A stretch of 64,000 bases of DNA from an uncultured Elusimicrobiales bacterium (GCA_934662565.1 CAKUKI010000005.1:112934-176933), one strand, 5' to 3'; counted from the stretch's first letter, positions 54,471 to 62,348 are shown. The notes: generated by a model not told the origin, from the letters alone. Translations and numbers: made by a program.

Positions 54471-55280
54471 ATGAGCGTAAAGGATATTGAACACGAACAT
54501 TCTTATATTAAAGCGTACGAAGATATACAACTCTTAAAACAGGACGTTATGCGCCCTGTGCGTATGGAACTGGAAGTAATGAAGCCGGAAATTTACCTCC
54601 AACACCACCATATAGAGGAAACGATTGTCTGCTTTGGCAGTGCCCGCGTGCGGGAAGAAAAAGAAGCCAAAGGCAAAGTAAAAGCCGCACAAGAAGCCTT
54701 GGCTAAAAATCCGGACGATAAAAACCTGCAACACCGTTTATATGAGGCCGAAGGCTTGTTAAAACTGGCCCCCTATTACGAAGCGGCCCGCAAATTTGCC
54801 AATTTGGTTATTGAACATGCGGGCAACCGCTTTGCGGTCGTCACCGGTGGGGGGCCGGGGCTGATGGAAGCGGCCAACCGCGGCGCGTTTGAAAAAAACG
54901 GCAAAAGCATTGGGTTCAACATTACCCTACCGCACGAACAACACCCCAACCAATACATCACCAAGGATTTGGCTTTCTTGTTCCATTACTTTGCCATCCG
55001 TAAATTACACTTGGTGATGCGCTCTAAAGCCATTGTGGTTTTTCCGGGTGGGTTCGGCACGTTTGATGAACTGTTTGAAATTTTAACCCTTGTAAAAACA
55101 GGAAAAAAACAGGATATTCCGATAGTGCTGGTAGGCAAAGAATTTTGGAACACGGTAGTAAATATTGAGGGTTTGGCCTCTTACGGCGTGATTTCGCCGG
55201 AAGAAGCACAATCTTGCGAAATTGTAGAAACCCCGCAAGAAGCGTGGGATATTATTGCTAAGTTCTACAAAATAAAATAA
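54471..55280 (+). CDS. LOG family protein (lysine decarboxylase-like fold)
   Basis: A 269-residue Rossmann-fold protein. It carries the LOG motifs VVTGGGPGLMEAANRGAFEK and PGGFGTFDELFEILTLVKTG, with the nucleotide-binding PGGxGTxxE complete, and an N-terminal VCFGSARVREE strand. The helical segment about 60-105 (KAAQEALAKNPDDKNLQHRL) is longer than in short LOG proteins. Members hydrolyse nucleoside monophosphates to base and ribose phosphate; the substrate here is unknown. It is the last gene of the ispA-dxs unit and is followed by a terminator. Confidence 0.88.
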   Translation: MSVKDIEHEHSYIKAYEDIQLLKQDVMRPVRMELEVMKPEIYLQHHHIEETIVCFGSARVREEKEAKGKVKAAQEALAKNPDDKNLQHRLYEAEGLLKLAPYYEAARKFANLVIEHAGNRFAVVTGGGPGLMEAANRGAFEKNGKSIGFNITLPHEQHPNQYITKDLAFLFHYFAIRKLHLVMRSKAIVVFPGGFGTFDELFEILTLVKTGKKQDIPIVLVGKEFWNTVVNIEGLASYGVISPEEAQSCEIVETPQEAWDIIAKFYKIK

Positions 55281-55300
55281 AAAACGGTTCTTCAGAATAA

Positions 55301-55349
55301 AAAACTCCTTGCACTTCCATTATGGGTATCACGCTGCAAGGAGTTTTTA
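55301..55349 (+). terminator. terminator after the LOG gene
   Basis: AAAACTCCTTGCA and TGCAAGGAGTTTT form a perfect 13-bp stem with a loop of about 21 bases and a T-run. Confidence 0.8.
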
Positions 55350-55409
55350 TATTCCCGCCAAGCGGCACATACGGCTGCAAGGTAGCCCGCGCTAGGGTAT
55401 AAAGGCATA

Positions 55410-55445
55410 AAAAAACCCGACGGTTTGCTGCCCGACGGGTTTTTT
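55410..55445. terminator. bidirectional terminator of the histone-like gene
   Basis: AAAAAACCCG and CGGGTTTTTT with an inner CGG/CCG pair. On the minus strand it lies 15 bases after the stop of the Lys-rich protein gene and has a T7 run. Confidence 0.8.
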
Positions 55446-55460
55446 GCTTTAGAAACTAAA

Positions 55461-55835
55461 TTATCTTCTTTTGGTCGCTTTTTTTACAGCCTTTTTAGGG
55501 GCCGTTTTTTTAGCAACAACTTTTTTAGCCACTTTTTTTACAACGGTTTTTTTAACCGTTGCTTTCTTTGATACAGCTTTTTTTACCGCTTTTTTGGCTG
55601 CCGCTTTTTTTACGGGTTTTACAACTTTTTTGACCGCTTTTTTAACCGTTTTTTTAGCGGTGGCTTTCTTGACGGCTACTTTTTTAACGGCCGTTTTTTT
55701 AGTGGCTACTTTTTTGACCGTCTTTTTAACAGCCGCTTTTTTTACAGGTTTCTTAACGGCGGCTTTTTTTACCGTTGCCTTTTTAGCCGGTTTTTTAGCG
55801 GCGGCAACTTTTTTTGCGGTTTTTTTATCGCCCAT
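55461..55835 (-). CDS. Lys/Ala-rich histone H1-like protein
   Basis: A 124-residue protein made almost only of Lys, Ala, Val, Thr and Pro in repeated KKA-, KKT- and PVKK-type units, for example AVKKPVKKAAVKKTVKKVAT, ending KKATKRR. It resembles the C-terminal tail of histone H1 and bacterial H1-like nucleoid proteins (Hc1/AlgP type). There is no globular domain. It probably binds DNA non-specifically. AGGAG precedes the ATG and a strong terminator follows, so it is a single-gene unit. The repetitive gene sequence (TTTTTTA/GCC units) could change length by slippage. Confidence 0.85.
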   Translation of the reverse strand: MGDKKTAKKVAAAKKPAKKATVKKAAVKKPVKKAAVKKTVKKVATKKTAVKKVAVKKATAKKTVKKAVKKVVKPVKKAAAKKAVKKAVSKKATVKKTVVKKVAKKVVAKKTAPKKAVKKATKRR

Positions 55836-55953
55836 GCTTTTCTCCTAAGACAATTAGTTTTAACCTCATAAAAAATAATACCACAATTACTATGAAATTG
55901 CAACAAAAAACCTCGTCTTAGAAAAATATTTTTGAAAAAATCAAGCCCCTTTT

Positions 55954-56391
55954 TTATTTTCCATTTCCGTCGGAAACTTGACTTTTTACTGCGGATTTTC
56001 TAACCGGACGGATAAGCTGATACATTCCCGTCCGCCCGCACAGGGCCGCAAATAAAATTTCTTTCATGGTGTTTTTATACACGCATACAATGGCAAACGC
56101 GCTGATAAGGGCCGTCCACGGGTGGCGCTGCGTTTGCTCAAAACCCACCACTGCCGCTTGAAAAATAGCAAACAAAACGCATAGGCCGTACGCCCAATTA
56201 AACCAATACACCAGTTTCAAGGCGGCTACTTCCGTGCGGATTTTAAGCAGGCGGATAAGTAGCGGCAGCAGGGCCGTTTTGCCCAGCGCAAACATTCCCC
56301 CCAATAGACCGCCCAATACATATTGCCCGTTAAAAATTTGCCCCGCCCCCGGTGCCACCAAACTGATTAAAAAAGCCCAAATTCCGTTCAT
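55954..56391 (-). CDS. small multi-helix membrane protein
   Basis: A 145-residue protein starting at the ATG at 56391, which overlaps the CYTH stop codon by four bases (ATGA). The N-terminus WAFLISLVAPGAGQIFNGQY-like segment (FLISLVAPGAGQIFNGQYVL) resembles TM2-domain or DUF5683-type membrane proteins with a GAGQ-FNG motif. About four hydrophobic segments follow, then a basic cytoplasmic tail. Its function is unknown. It is translationally coupled to the CYTH gene. Confidence 0.7.
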   Translation of the reverse strand: MNGIWAFLISLVAPGAGQIFNGQYVLGGLLGGMFALGKTALLPLLIRLLKIRTEVAALKLVYWFNWAYGLCVLFAIFQAAVVGFEQTQRHPWTALISAFAIVCVYKNTMKEILFAALCGRTGMYQLIRPVRKSAVKSQVSDGNGK

Positions 56392-57011
56392 TTTATTTCC
56401 CCTTTCCAAAGTGCGGTAGCAGTAGCTACCTTGGAGTATTCCGGCGCTTTTAAGCCGCTGATTTCCCCCAATTTTTTGGCCCACTGGCAAAAAGCGTCCA
56501 CCGCGCCCGCCTTTAATTCCAGCTCAATTTCCAACATATTGTGCCGTCGACGGCCCGTTGTAATTTCCACCTCGTCCAAGGCCAATTCATAAACAGAATC
56601 TGCTTGAACCAAGGTATACACACGCCGTTTATTTTGGATATAAAATTTGAACTCCAGTTGCGCTACATTCACCCCCAGCCAAATCTTTTGGGCGCGCAAG
56701 GCCGCCAAGGCCGCCTCTTGCGTGTGGGCCTGAGGCAAAGGCAGGGTTTCTTCCCGCCGGACGGCTTTGCCGTTTTCCAACTGGGTTTTGGTTTTGAAGG
56801 TGGCCTCGTAGGTGCCGTCGGTACACCGCACCCGCATAGCTATTTTTTGCGCGGATAGAGCCTCGTCCGGCGTATCCGCATAAGCATCCGCAATGTGCAA
56901 AATTTGCACAGGGGGCAGGGCGCGCCCGGTTAACGTGCGTACGGCACAAAGCATTTTATCAAAATCCGCCGGAGTGTTCGCCCGCCACTTAAATTCTGTT
57001 TCTATGGACAT
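56388..57011 (-). CDS. CYTH-domain protein (triphosphate tunnel metalloenzyme fold)
   Basis: A 207-residue protein. The N-terminus SIETEFKWRA carries the ExExK signature. Alternating strands with charged inward-facing residues follow: KIAMRVRCTDGTYEATFKTK, AVRREETLPL, QLEFKFYIQNKRRVYTL, YELALDEVEITTG and NMLEIELELKAG. CYTH proteins hydrolyse inorganic triphosphate, thiamine triphosphate or make cAMP; the substrate cannot be deduced here. It is coupled to a small membrane protein gene downstream (ATGA overlap). Confidence 0.83.
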   Translation of the reverse strand: MSIETEFKWRANTPADFDKMLCAVRTLTGRALPPVQILHIADAYADTPDEALSAQKIAMRVRCTDGTYEATFKTKTQLENGKAVRREETLPLPQAHTQEAALAALRAQKIWLGVNVAQLEFKFYIQNKRRVYTLVQADSVYELALDEVEITTGRRRHNMLEIELELKAGAVDAFCQWAKKLGEISGLKAPEYSKVATATALWKGEIK

Positions 57012-57057
57012 AATGTTAGTTTAGCAAAAAAAGTATAATAAACGTTAGGAGGATTTT

Positions 57058-57543
57058 ATGAAAAAATTGCGTCAACCCACATCTTTAGGCTGTTTTGCCT
57101 GCGGGAGAAATAACCCCGTCGGTTTACATTTGGAATGGTTCAACAATTACGACGAAAACCAAGTGGAAACCACCTTCACTTTGGACGATAACTACTGTTC
57201 TTACCCCGGCACCATGCACGGCGGAATTATCGCAACGATTTTGGACGAAACGTCCGGCCGGGCCATTTTGCTGGATAACGATTTCAACCGCCTGATGGTG
57301 ACGCTGAAAATGGAAATGGTTTATAAGAAAAACACCCCCACCAATACGCCCTTAAAAGCGGTGGGCCGCGTGCTGAAAGACAGCGGCTCCCGCGCGCAAG
57401 TGGAAGGGGAAATTATCCTGCCAGACGGCACCGTTTCGGCCAAGTGCACCAGCATTTTGTATAAAATCCCCCAAGCGGTAAAAGATAAATGGGGGCCGGA
57501 AGCCGACGAATGGGCCCGCACCACGCCTAAGGTGGAAGAATAA
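57058..57543 (+). CDS. hotdog-fold thioesterase (PaaI-like)
   Basis: A 161-residue hotdog protein. The N-terminus GCFACGRNNPVGLHLEWFNN is typical of PaaI-like acyl-CoA thioesterases with a leading CxxCG motif. The core has YPGTMHGGIIATILDETSGR, where the catalytic Asp/Glu and the HGG motif sit, and LKMEMVYKKNTPTNTPLKAV. It would hydrolyse short or aromatic acyl-CoA. GGAGG precedes the ATG and TATAAT lies about 25 bases upstream. It is a single gene, divergent from the CYTH gene with a 46-base gap. Confidence 0.85.
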   Translation: MKKLRQPTSLGCFACGRNNPVGLHLEWFNNYDENQVETTFTLDDNYCSYPGTMHGGIIATILDETSGRAILLDNDFNRLMVTLKMEMVYKKNTPTNTPLKAVGRVLKDSGSRAQVEGEIILPDGTVSAKCTSILYKIPQAVKDKWGPEADEWARTTPKVEE

Positions 57544-57712
57544 TTTTCCCGTTGTGAATAAGCGGTTGTTTGATTTTTTGCGTGCGGTGACTTTTTAATG
57601 TGTGGTGGGTTTAGTGTGCGGTGGATTTATTTTTTTCCCGAGGCTTTTTAGTGTGAGCCCCTTGCTTTGCACTGCACATTGAACTATTTTAATACCGCAG
57701 CGTAAAAAACAG

Positions 57713-57741
57713 TTGAGTAAGACGTAATTTTTTGCTAGAAT
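57713..57741 (+). promoter_or_regulatory. promoter of tRNA-Val
   Basis: TTGAGT (57713-57718), a 17-base spacer and TAGAAT (57736-57741), with TGC before the -10 (extended -10). The tRNA begins 31 bases downstream. The rest of the 57544-57772 gap is T/G-rich with three GTGCGGTG-like repeats and no gene. Confidence 0.75.
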
Positions 57742-57772
57742 AAGAATTGTCCTAGTTAAAGGAACAATTTGA

Positions 57773-57848
57773 GGATCGGTAGCTTAGTTGGTAGAGCGCC
57801 TGCTTTACACGCAGGAGGTCACAGGTTCAAGTCCTGTCCGGTCCACCA
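57773..57848 (+). tRNA. tRNA-Val (anticodon TAC)
   Basis: Cloverleaf with acceptor GGATCGG/CCGGTCC, anticodon stem CCTGC/GCAGG around loop TTTACAC (anticodon TAC), T-arm ACAGGTTCAAGTCCTGT, discriminator A, and an encoded CCA at 57846-57848. It reads GUN valine codons. It marks the left edge of the accessory region. Confidence 0.95.
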
Positions 57849-57941
57849 TTTTTTAAGGCACTCCGTATGGGGTGCCTTTTTTGTTGGCTTGTTTTCCCCA
57901 CTCCCGACGGAGCGCGGCGGCTATTTTTATCTATTCGGGTC
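57843..57941 (+). repeat. tRNA-flank repeat, left copy
   Basis: This 99-base stretch begins with the last bases of tRNA-Val and aligns without gaps to 62349-62447. By eye about 80 of 99 positions are identical, including the first 22. It contains a terminator stem, AAGGCACTCC/GGGGTGCCTT, followed by T6 (57855-57882). It is not an open gene. Confidence 0.75.
57855..57882 (+). terminator. terminator of tRNA-Val
   Basis: Ten-pair stem AAGGCACTCC/GGGGTGCCTT with loop GTAT and a T6 run. Confidence 0.85.
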
Positions 57942-57963
57942 TTGGAGTAGTATTTAAGGGAGG

Positions 57964-57992
57964 AAACAAGGCCCGTTTCCGGGCCTTGTTCT
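57964..57992. other. 11-bp perfect hairpin
   Basis: AACAAGGCCCG and CGGGCCTTGTT around a four-base loop, between tRNA-Val and the phosphatase-like gene. There is no T-run, so it is a weak terminator or a boundary element of the accessory region. Confidence 0.5.
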
Positions 57993-58041
57993 CTAATGGA
58001 GAAATTGAGAGGATCCACTTCACTGGCTCCACGCCTTTTTA

Positions 58042-58050
58042 TGCTACAAT
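58042..58050 (+). promoter_or_regulatory. extended -10 of the three-gene cassette
   Basis: TGCTACAAT, hexamer at 58045-58050, nine bases before the ATG. GAGG lies between, so the leader is at most a few bases long. Confidence 0.5.
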
Positions 58051-58059
58051 GAGGTAAAT

Positions 58060-58503
58060 ATGAAAAAAACAATTATTTTTGACATAGATGGAACACTAGC
58101 CGATTTAAACGGTCGGGAACAATTTTTACACAACGGTAAAAAAGATTGGAAAAATTTTAATGCCAACATGGATAAAGACTTGCCCAATACCCCCATCGTG
58201 GAACTGTACCACACATTATACGAAAGCCAGCACTACGAGATTATTTTGGTATCCGGAAGGCAAGAGCGTTTCCGCAAAGTAACCGAAACATGGCTGACGT
58301 TTCATAAAATTCCGTTTGATACGTTACTAATGCGCGGGGATACGGATTTCCGTCATGATTGCGAAATAAAACAAGATATTCTAAAATCATTACAAGCGCA
58401 AGGCAAAGAGATTTTATTTTCTGTAGATGACCGTCAAAGTGTAGTAGATATGTGGCGTGCCAACGGAATTACCTGTTTACAATGCACGAAAGGAGATTAT
58501 TAA
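58060..58503 (+). CDS. HAD-family phosphatase, polynucleotide kinase 3'-phosphatase-like
   Basis: A 147-residue HAD phosphatase. The catalytic motif IIFDIDGTLADLNGR is complete (nucleophile Asp and second Asp); motif II is LVSGRQERFRKV; RGDTDFRHDCEIKQDILKSL supplies the Lys; motif IV is FSVDDRQSVVDMWR. The size, the SGR motif and the following K-Q-D segment closely resemble the 3'-phosphatase domain of T4-type polynucleotide kinase, which removes 3' phosphates from RNA or DNA ends. There is no kinase domain. It is the first of three genes separated by one base each, next to a nuclease-like and an MBL-fold gene. Confidence 0.82.
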   Translation: MKKTIIFDIDGTLADLNGREQFLHNGKKDWKNFNANMDKDLPNTPIVELYHTLYESQHYEIILVSGRQERFRKVTETWLTFHKIPFDTLLMRGDTDFRHDCEIKQDILKSLQAQGKEILFSVDDRQSVVDMWRANGITCLQCTKGDY

Positions 58504-58504
58504 A

Positions 58505-59164
58505 ATGTCAGGAACCGCCCCGCATCCGCACCCGAGTTTTTCCGCTTTTATTCCAAGAAACAAAGAACAACAAACCCGTTGGCTCGCCCGGCCGGTACCC
58601 GAGGTTATTGCCGATTTACTGGTGCAGGCTAATCGGTTTACTTTCAACGGAAAAAACATCTTAAAATTGCGCCAAAGCGTGGCTAACAATCATACTTCCC
58701 AAAATCCGGAAGAAGAAGTGCGCTACGAACGGTTGCTGGTTATGAGCAACCCTAACGAATTGTATAATCAATTTGCTTTCCATGGGAAAATTGCCGTTGA
58801 TTTAGTCCGCGTGCAAGGCAACTACCTGACACATTTGTTTGAATTAAAAACGGGTTCCAACAATCTACGCTACGGCGTATATGAACTAGTCTATTATTAT
58901 TTTCTATTACGCCGAGCCCAAGAAGAAAACAAAGCAATTTCGTTTTTAAACAAGCCCAACACGCTCGTCCGGCTGGCAAATCCCTTAATTTTATGTGTAC
59001 TGGTACCGCAAGAATGGGAACAGGATACGCCTTTTTTACGAGCGGTGCAGCAAGCCCTTCTTGAGATGGGAAATCCCCGTATTTGCCGGCAAAATTTATT
59101 GCCCGATTGGAAAGCCCACTTGGAAATGACCCAGCGTCTCAAAGCCTGGATTACGCCCCAATAA
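58505..59164 (+). CDS. uncharacterised protein with PD-(D/E)XK-like core
   Basis: A 219-residue protein starting at the ATG at 58505 (AAAGGAG nine bases upstream); the frame extends further up only within the phosphatase gene. No family is recognised. The middle segment IAVDLVRVQGNYLTHLFELK followed by TGSNNLRYGVYELVYYYFLL has the spacing of a PD-(D/E)XK nuclease core: an Asp on one strand, ExK on the next, then a helix. This suggests a nuclease, but catalytic identity is unproven. The N-terminal part (PEVIADLLVQANRFTFNGKN) and the C-terminal helices are unassigned. It starts one base after the phosphatase stop and ends one base before the MBL gene. Confidence 0.72.
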   Translation: MSGTAPHPHPSFSAFIPRNKEQQTRWLARPVPEVIADLLVQANRFTFNGKNILKLRQSVANNHTSQNPEEEVRYERLLVMSNPNELYNQFAFHGKIAVDLVRVQGNYLTHLFELKTGSNNLRYGVYELVYYYFLLRRAQEENKAISFLNKPNTLVRLANPLILCVLVPQEWEQDTPFLRAVQQALLEMGNPRICRQNLLPDWKAHLEMTQRLKAWITPQ

Positions 59165-59165
59165 T

Positions 59166-60401
59166 ATGACATCTCCCCACCTCATCATTCACCGTGCCAC
59201 CCATGAAATAGGTGGCAATTGCGTTGAAATTACCGATGAAGAAACACGCCTTTTATTTGATTTTGGGCTACCACTTATCTCTATCAAAGAAAAGAAACCC
59301 GCGCGGGACTACCGGTTACCTATCTGTGGTGTATACCAAGACCAAGAGCCTAAAATAGCCGCTGTTTTTTTAACCCACGCCCACCCGGACCACTATGGTC
59401 TACTAACCGAACTAAACCCGCAAATCCCTGTCTATGCCAGCCAAGCCGCCGTCAATTTATTGCAACACATTGCGCCATTATTCGGGCAATCTTTTTCGCA
59501 TTTACATTTAATCCCATTATCACCTAATAAAACTGTAAAAATCGGCACATTTTCTATTAAATCTCTTCCGGTAGACCATAGCGCGCCGAAGTCGTTTGCC
59601 TATCAAATCTGCATTGGTAACAAGCGCATCTTATACACCGGCGATTTACGCACGCATGGTAAATGCGGATATTTAACTAAAAAATTAGCCAATGCCCCAA
59701 AACCGGATTATTTACTATTAGAAGGCACCACGTTAAGCCGCCCTAAAAAACAAACGGAAACGGAAGAAAATCTGCAAGTACGTTTAGAAAAAGCGTTAGC
59801 CGGAAGCAAGTTACCCATTATCTACTTTTCTGCCCAAAATTTAGATCGCTTTGTATCGGTTTATAAATCCGCTCTCGCGCTAAATAAAACACTTGTTATA
59901 GACCCTTATACGTGCTTTGTGCTTGAACAATTTGCCCATTTAGGAAAATCTATTCCCCAATGGAATTGGCGCAATATCCGTGTATACTTTGCCTATAATT
60001 CTTTAACACGCAAACTGCGTGCTCATTTATCCAAATATAACCGCAAAAAAATTACACTTAAAGAAATTTTTTCCGCTCCGGAAAAATATATCGTCAAAGA
60101 TAATTTTGTGTTGCGCAGACACTTATTAAAGGGCACACAACAAGTGCGTTTAATCCACAGTGCTTGGGAAGGATATTTAGAAGATGATAACGCTTTTGTG
60201 CAAGATGCCCAACAATACAATCTGCCAATTACCCTATTGCACACTTCCGGCCATGGGGATTATTCCACACTTCAACGGTTGGTGCAAAAATTATCCCCCC
60301 GACTACTAATTCCCATTCATACCACACGCGCCAACGATTACGAACGTCTGTTTCAGGTACCTACGCGCATTTTAAAAGACGGAGAAATTTTCTCGCTTTA
60401 A
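59166..60401 (+). CDS. metallo-beta-lactamase-fold hydrolase, RNase J-like
   Basis: A 411-residue MBL-fold protein. Metal ligands are visible: LTHAHPDHYG (HxHxDH), LPVDHSAPKSFAYQI, LYTGDLRTHG with the bridging Asp, and the C-terminal SGHGDYSTLQRLVQKL-LIPIHT that closes the site in RNase J and other beta-CASP nucleases. A beta-CASP-like insert lies between about 215 and 350 (LPIIYFSAQNLDRFVSVYKS, LVIDPYTCFV). It is shorter than RNase J and lacks the C-terminal dimerisation domain. RNase J-type enzymes cut or trim RNA from 5' ends. It is the third cassette gene, and its base composition is more AT-rich than the chromosomal neighbours. Confidence 0.8.
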   Translation: MTSPHLIIHRATHEIGGNCVEITDEETRLLFDFGLPLISIKEKKPARDYRLPICGVYQDQEPKIAAVFLTHAHPDHYGLLTELNPQIPVYASQAAVNLLQHIAPLFGQSFSHLHLIPLSPNKTVKIGTFSIKSLPVDHSAPKSFAYQICIGNKRILYTGDLRTHGKCGYLTKKLANAPKPDYLLLEGTTLSRPKKQTETEENLQVRLEKALAGSKLPIIYFSAQNLDRFVSVYKSALALNKTLVIDPYTCFVLEQFAHLGKSIPQWNWRNIRVYFAYNSLTRKLRAHLSKYNRKKITLKEIFSAPEKYIVKDNFVLRRHLLKGTQQVRLIHSAWEGYLEDDNAFVQDAQQYNLPITLLHTSGHGDYSTLQRLVQKLSPRLLIPIHTTRANDYERLFQVPTRILKDGEIFSL

Positions 60402-60905
60402 CCCAGCAATTCTTCCAGCCTTTTCTCGCTTACACGTTCATCAAATTCCGCACGTTGGCGCAACACTCCGAGCAAAGACAAAGACGGCAACATCCTTGGT
60501 TCCCAATTACGCTGCAATACCACTTTTTGCCGTGAATTGTCGAAACTGGGCATTGATGTAGAAAAAGACGCCTCTATGAATGATGTGATTGACTGCATGG
60601 ATAAGTCCGGCGATTGGGCGAATTTACCCGCCGACCAAAACGGACGCCCGGACCATGCCCAAGCAACCCAATTAGCCAAAGAAGGATATATCGTCGCGGC
60701 TACGGAAAAAGGCGAAAATCACGGTCATGCGGCCTTACTAACGGGGAAAGAGCGCGATTCCGGCACTTGGAAAGGGCGCGTGCCGGAAGTATATGGCAGC
60801 GTCAACGGGAAACCAGCCAAAGCCGAAGGAATTAGCATTCATTGGCAGGCAAAGGATAAAAATAATATAGAATACAAAGTATACAGATACAAAAGACCTA
60901 TATAA
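60402..60905 (+). pseudogene. 5'-truncated amidase/NlpC-like effector or endolysin remnant
   Basis: An open frame begins directly after the MBL stop codon, in the same frame, but has no ATG; its first candidate start is a TTG at 60537 (MSKLGIDVEKDASMNDVIDC). Reading upstream shows the expected catalytic-Cys region (GSQLRCNTTFCRELSKLGID), so a start at 60537 would remove the nucleophile. The later GENHGHAALLTGKE supplies the His. This pattern occurs in peptidoglycan amidases or endopeptidases of phage-lysin and effector type. The 5' end of the gene is missing, so it appears to be a fragment joined to the cassette by deletion or insertion. About 120-165 residues remain. Confidence 0.6.
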
Positions 60906-60914
60906 ATATCTGTC

Positions 60915-60941
60915 AGGCAGCCGGATTTTTTCCGGCTGCCT
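60915..60941 (+). other. perfect 10-bp hairpin before the DUF4424-like gene
   Basis: AGGCAGCCGG and CCGGCTGCCT around ATTTTTT. It ends two bases before the GGAGG of the next gene. It could be a terminator for the fragment upstream (no T-run) or a translation-control structure. Confidence 0.55.
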
Positions 60942-60953
60942 ATGGAGGAAAAC

Positions 60954-62135
60954 ATGCTAAAAAATTTTCTGTGTGCCTGCACTTTTATAATTACTAGTTT
61001 ATCTATTTACGCCAATGACACATCTGGAACAATACTTCCCACAGGCGGGGTCGTGTTTGAAAAACAAGACGGTATCAAAATGAAAGTAGAAGCACTTTAT
61101 ATCCGTCCGTACCAAATAGAAGTGAATTATCTTTTTGAAAATACTACAGGTAAAGATATTACCACGCAAATGTTTTTTCCACTACCGGAAATGCCTGCCG
61201 TCGAAGAATATTTAGGAGATGAGTCTCACGATTACAAATTTAAATTGTGGGTTAATGGCAAACAAAAACAGTATCAAACACATTGGGCCGTTACACAAAA
61301 CGATAAAGACATTACCAAAGAGGTATCTATATTATTTTACCGTCCCGAAGAAGTTATTACGGATCAACAATTAGCCAAACGCATCCAAACCTTACAGGAA
61401 GAAACCCGTCAAAAATTACAGGATAAAAAAATTATTGAGTGGGGTTGGACATTGGATAGAGATAAAGGCGAAATACAAAATTGGAAAATACCGGACGATA
61501 CAAATTGGAAAAAACAAATTTCTTATTCTTGGCAGCAAAATTTCCCGGCACACAAGACAGTATCTGTACGCCATACCTATACTCCTACTGCCATTTATAA
61601 TAATGTGGGCTTTCCATTTTCCGAATGTATTAACAGAGAGAGTGAACCGTATAAATCATTTGCTTATATACCGGAAAATGAAAATACATACTCCCTAGAT
61701 CATCTTCAGGCACGTAATTATTTAGAATACATCCTCACTACCGCTAATAATTGGCAAGGGCCGATTGAAAGTTTTAATTTAATCATGCAAAGTCCGTTCA
61801 AATCAGTCGGCTGTTTTGACGGAGAAGCATTTTACGGAGAAGAATATTATACGGTTAATCGCCAAGACTATACCCCGCAATGGGATTTATCTGCGGAATT
61901 TCTTGTAAATGGAGTGTTATCCTTTGACCGCACACAAAAAAATACTCCTGTACTTTACCTCATAGACGGACCGGCCACTCTGCGCGAAAAACCCAATGGC
62001 AAAATCATCGGCCAACTAGCGGATAAAACCCATGTATGGGGTTGGCCAGAAGAGAAAAAAGACAAATGGTACCCCGTGCGTCAAAATGATTTATCCGGTT
62101 ACACCCACAAGCAAAACCTGATAAAAGTGTTTTAA
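60954..62135 (+). CDS. secreted DUF4424-like protein with C-terminal SH3 domain
   Basis: A 393-residue exported protein. The ATG at 60954 follows GGAGG by six bases and gives a signal peptide (NFLCACTFIITSLSIYA); an ATG 12 bases earlier overlaps that site. The mature start NDTSGTILPTGGVVFEKQDG and IRPYQIEVNYLFENTTGKDI then MFFPLPEMP are typical of DUF4424. The last 65 residues form a bacterial SH3 domain (LIDGPATLREKPNGKIIGQL, KWYPVRQNDLSGYTHKQNLI). SH3b domains often bind cell wall. The gene is clearly AT-rich relative to the window. A TTCCCTA/TAGGGAA hairpin follows at 62148-62170. Confidence 0.8.
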   Translation: MLKNFLCACTFIITSLSIYANDTSGTILPTGGVVFEKQDGIKMKVEALYIRPYQIEVNYLFENTTGKDITTQMFFPLPEMPAVEEYLGDESHDYKFKLWVNGKQKQYQTHWAVTQNDKDITKEVSILFYRPEEVITDQQLAKRIQTLQEETRQKLQDKKIIEWGWTLDRDKGEIQNWKIPDDTNWKKQISYSWQQNFPAHKTVSVRHTYTPTAIYNNVGFPFSECINRESEPYKSFAYIPENENTYSLDHLQARNYLEYILTTANNWQGPIESFNLIMQSPFKSVGCFDGEAFYGEEYYTVNRQDYTPQWDLSAEFLVNGVLSFDRTQKNTPVLYLIDGPATLREKPNGKIIGQLADKTHVWGWPEEKKDKWYPVRQNDLSGYTHKQNLIKVF

Positions 62136-62348
62136 TTCCCTGCACATTCCCTATTACTCCAAGTAGGGAATTGAAAGGGTTTAGGCAGCTATTTTTCTCA
62201 ATAGAGCGGGAATTTCAACAAGCCCACAAAATCCAATAGATAAATTTTTCAAATATCTGTTTTTTGCCCGTTAATTGCCTGTTAAACAGGGGATTGCCCA
62301 ATCACCATCCCCGGTCTAAAAACCGTTGAACCATCAAAAATTTCTGCC
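62136..62348. other. non-coding stretch with tRNA-like debris
   Basis: 213 bases without a gene. The end (about 62285-62354) finishes in CTGCCCCACCA, like a tRNA 3' end with CCA, and a GGTT..-type arm lies on the opposite strand. No cloverleaf can be folded. It may be the remains of a tRNA gene whose downstream flank is preserved as the right repeat copy. Confidence 0.35.

Noticed and set aside
55461..55835. Short tandem repeats considered as a CRISPR array
   Set aside because: The repeats are codon-level Lys/Ala units within a coding frame; there are no spacers of regular length.
55471..55848. 125-residue plus-strand frame rich in Phe, Thr and Ala
   Set aside because: It is the exact antisense of the Lys-rich histone-like gene; the repeats of the real gene keep all frames open.
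57827..58072. 81-residue minus-strand open frame across the tRNA-Val 3' end
   Set aside because: It covers the tRNA terminator and the cassette promoter and has no coding-like composition.
60398..60679. 93-residue minus-strand open frame
   Set aside because: It is antisense to the amidase-like fragment, which shows recognisable Cys and His regions on the plus strand.
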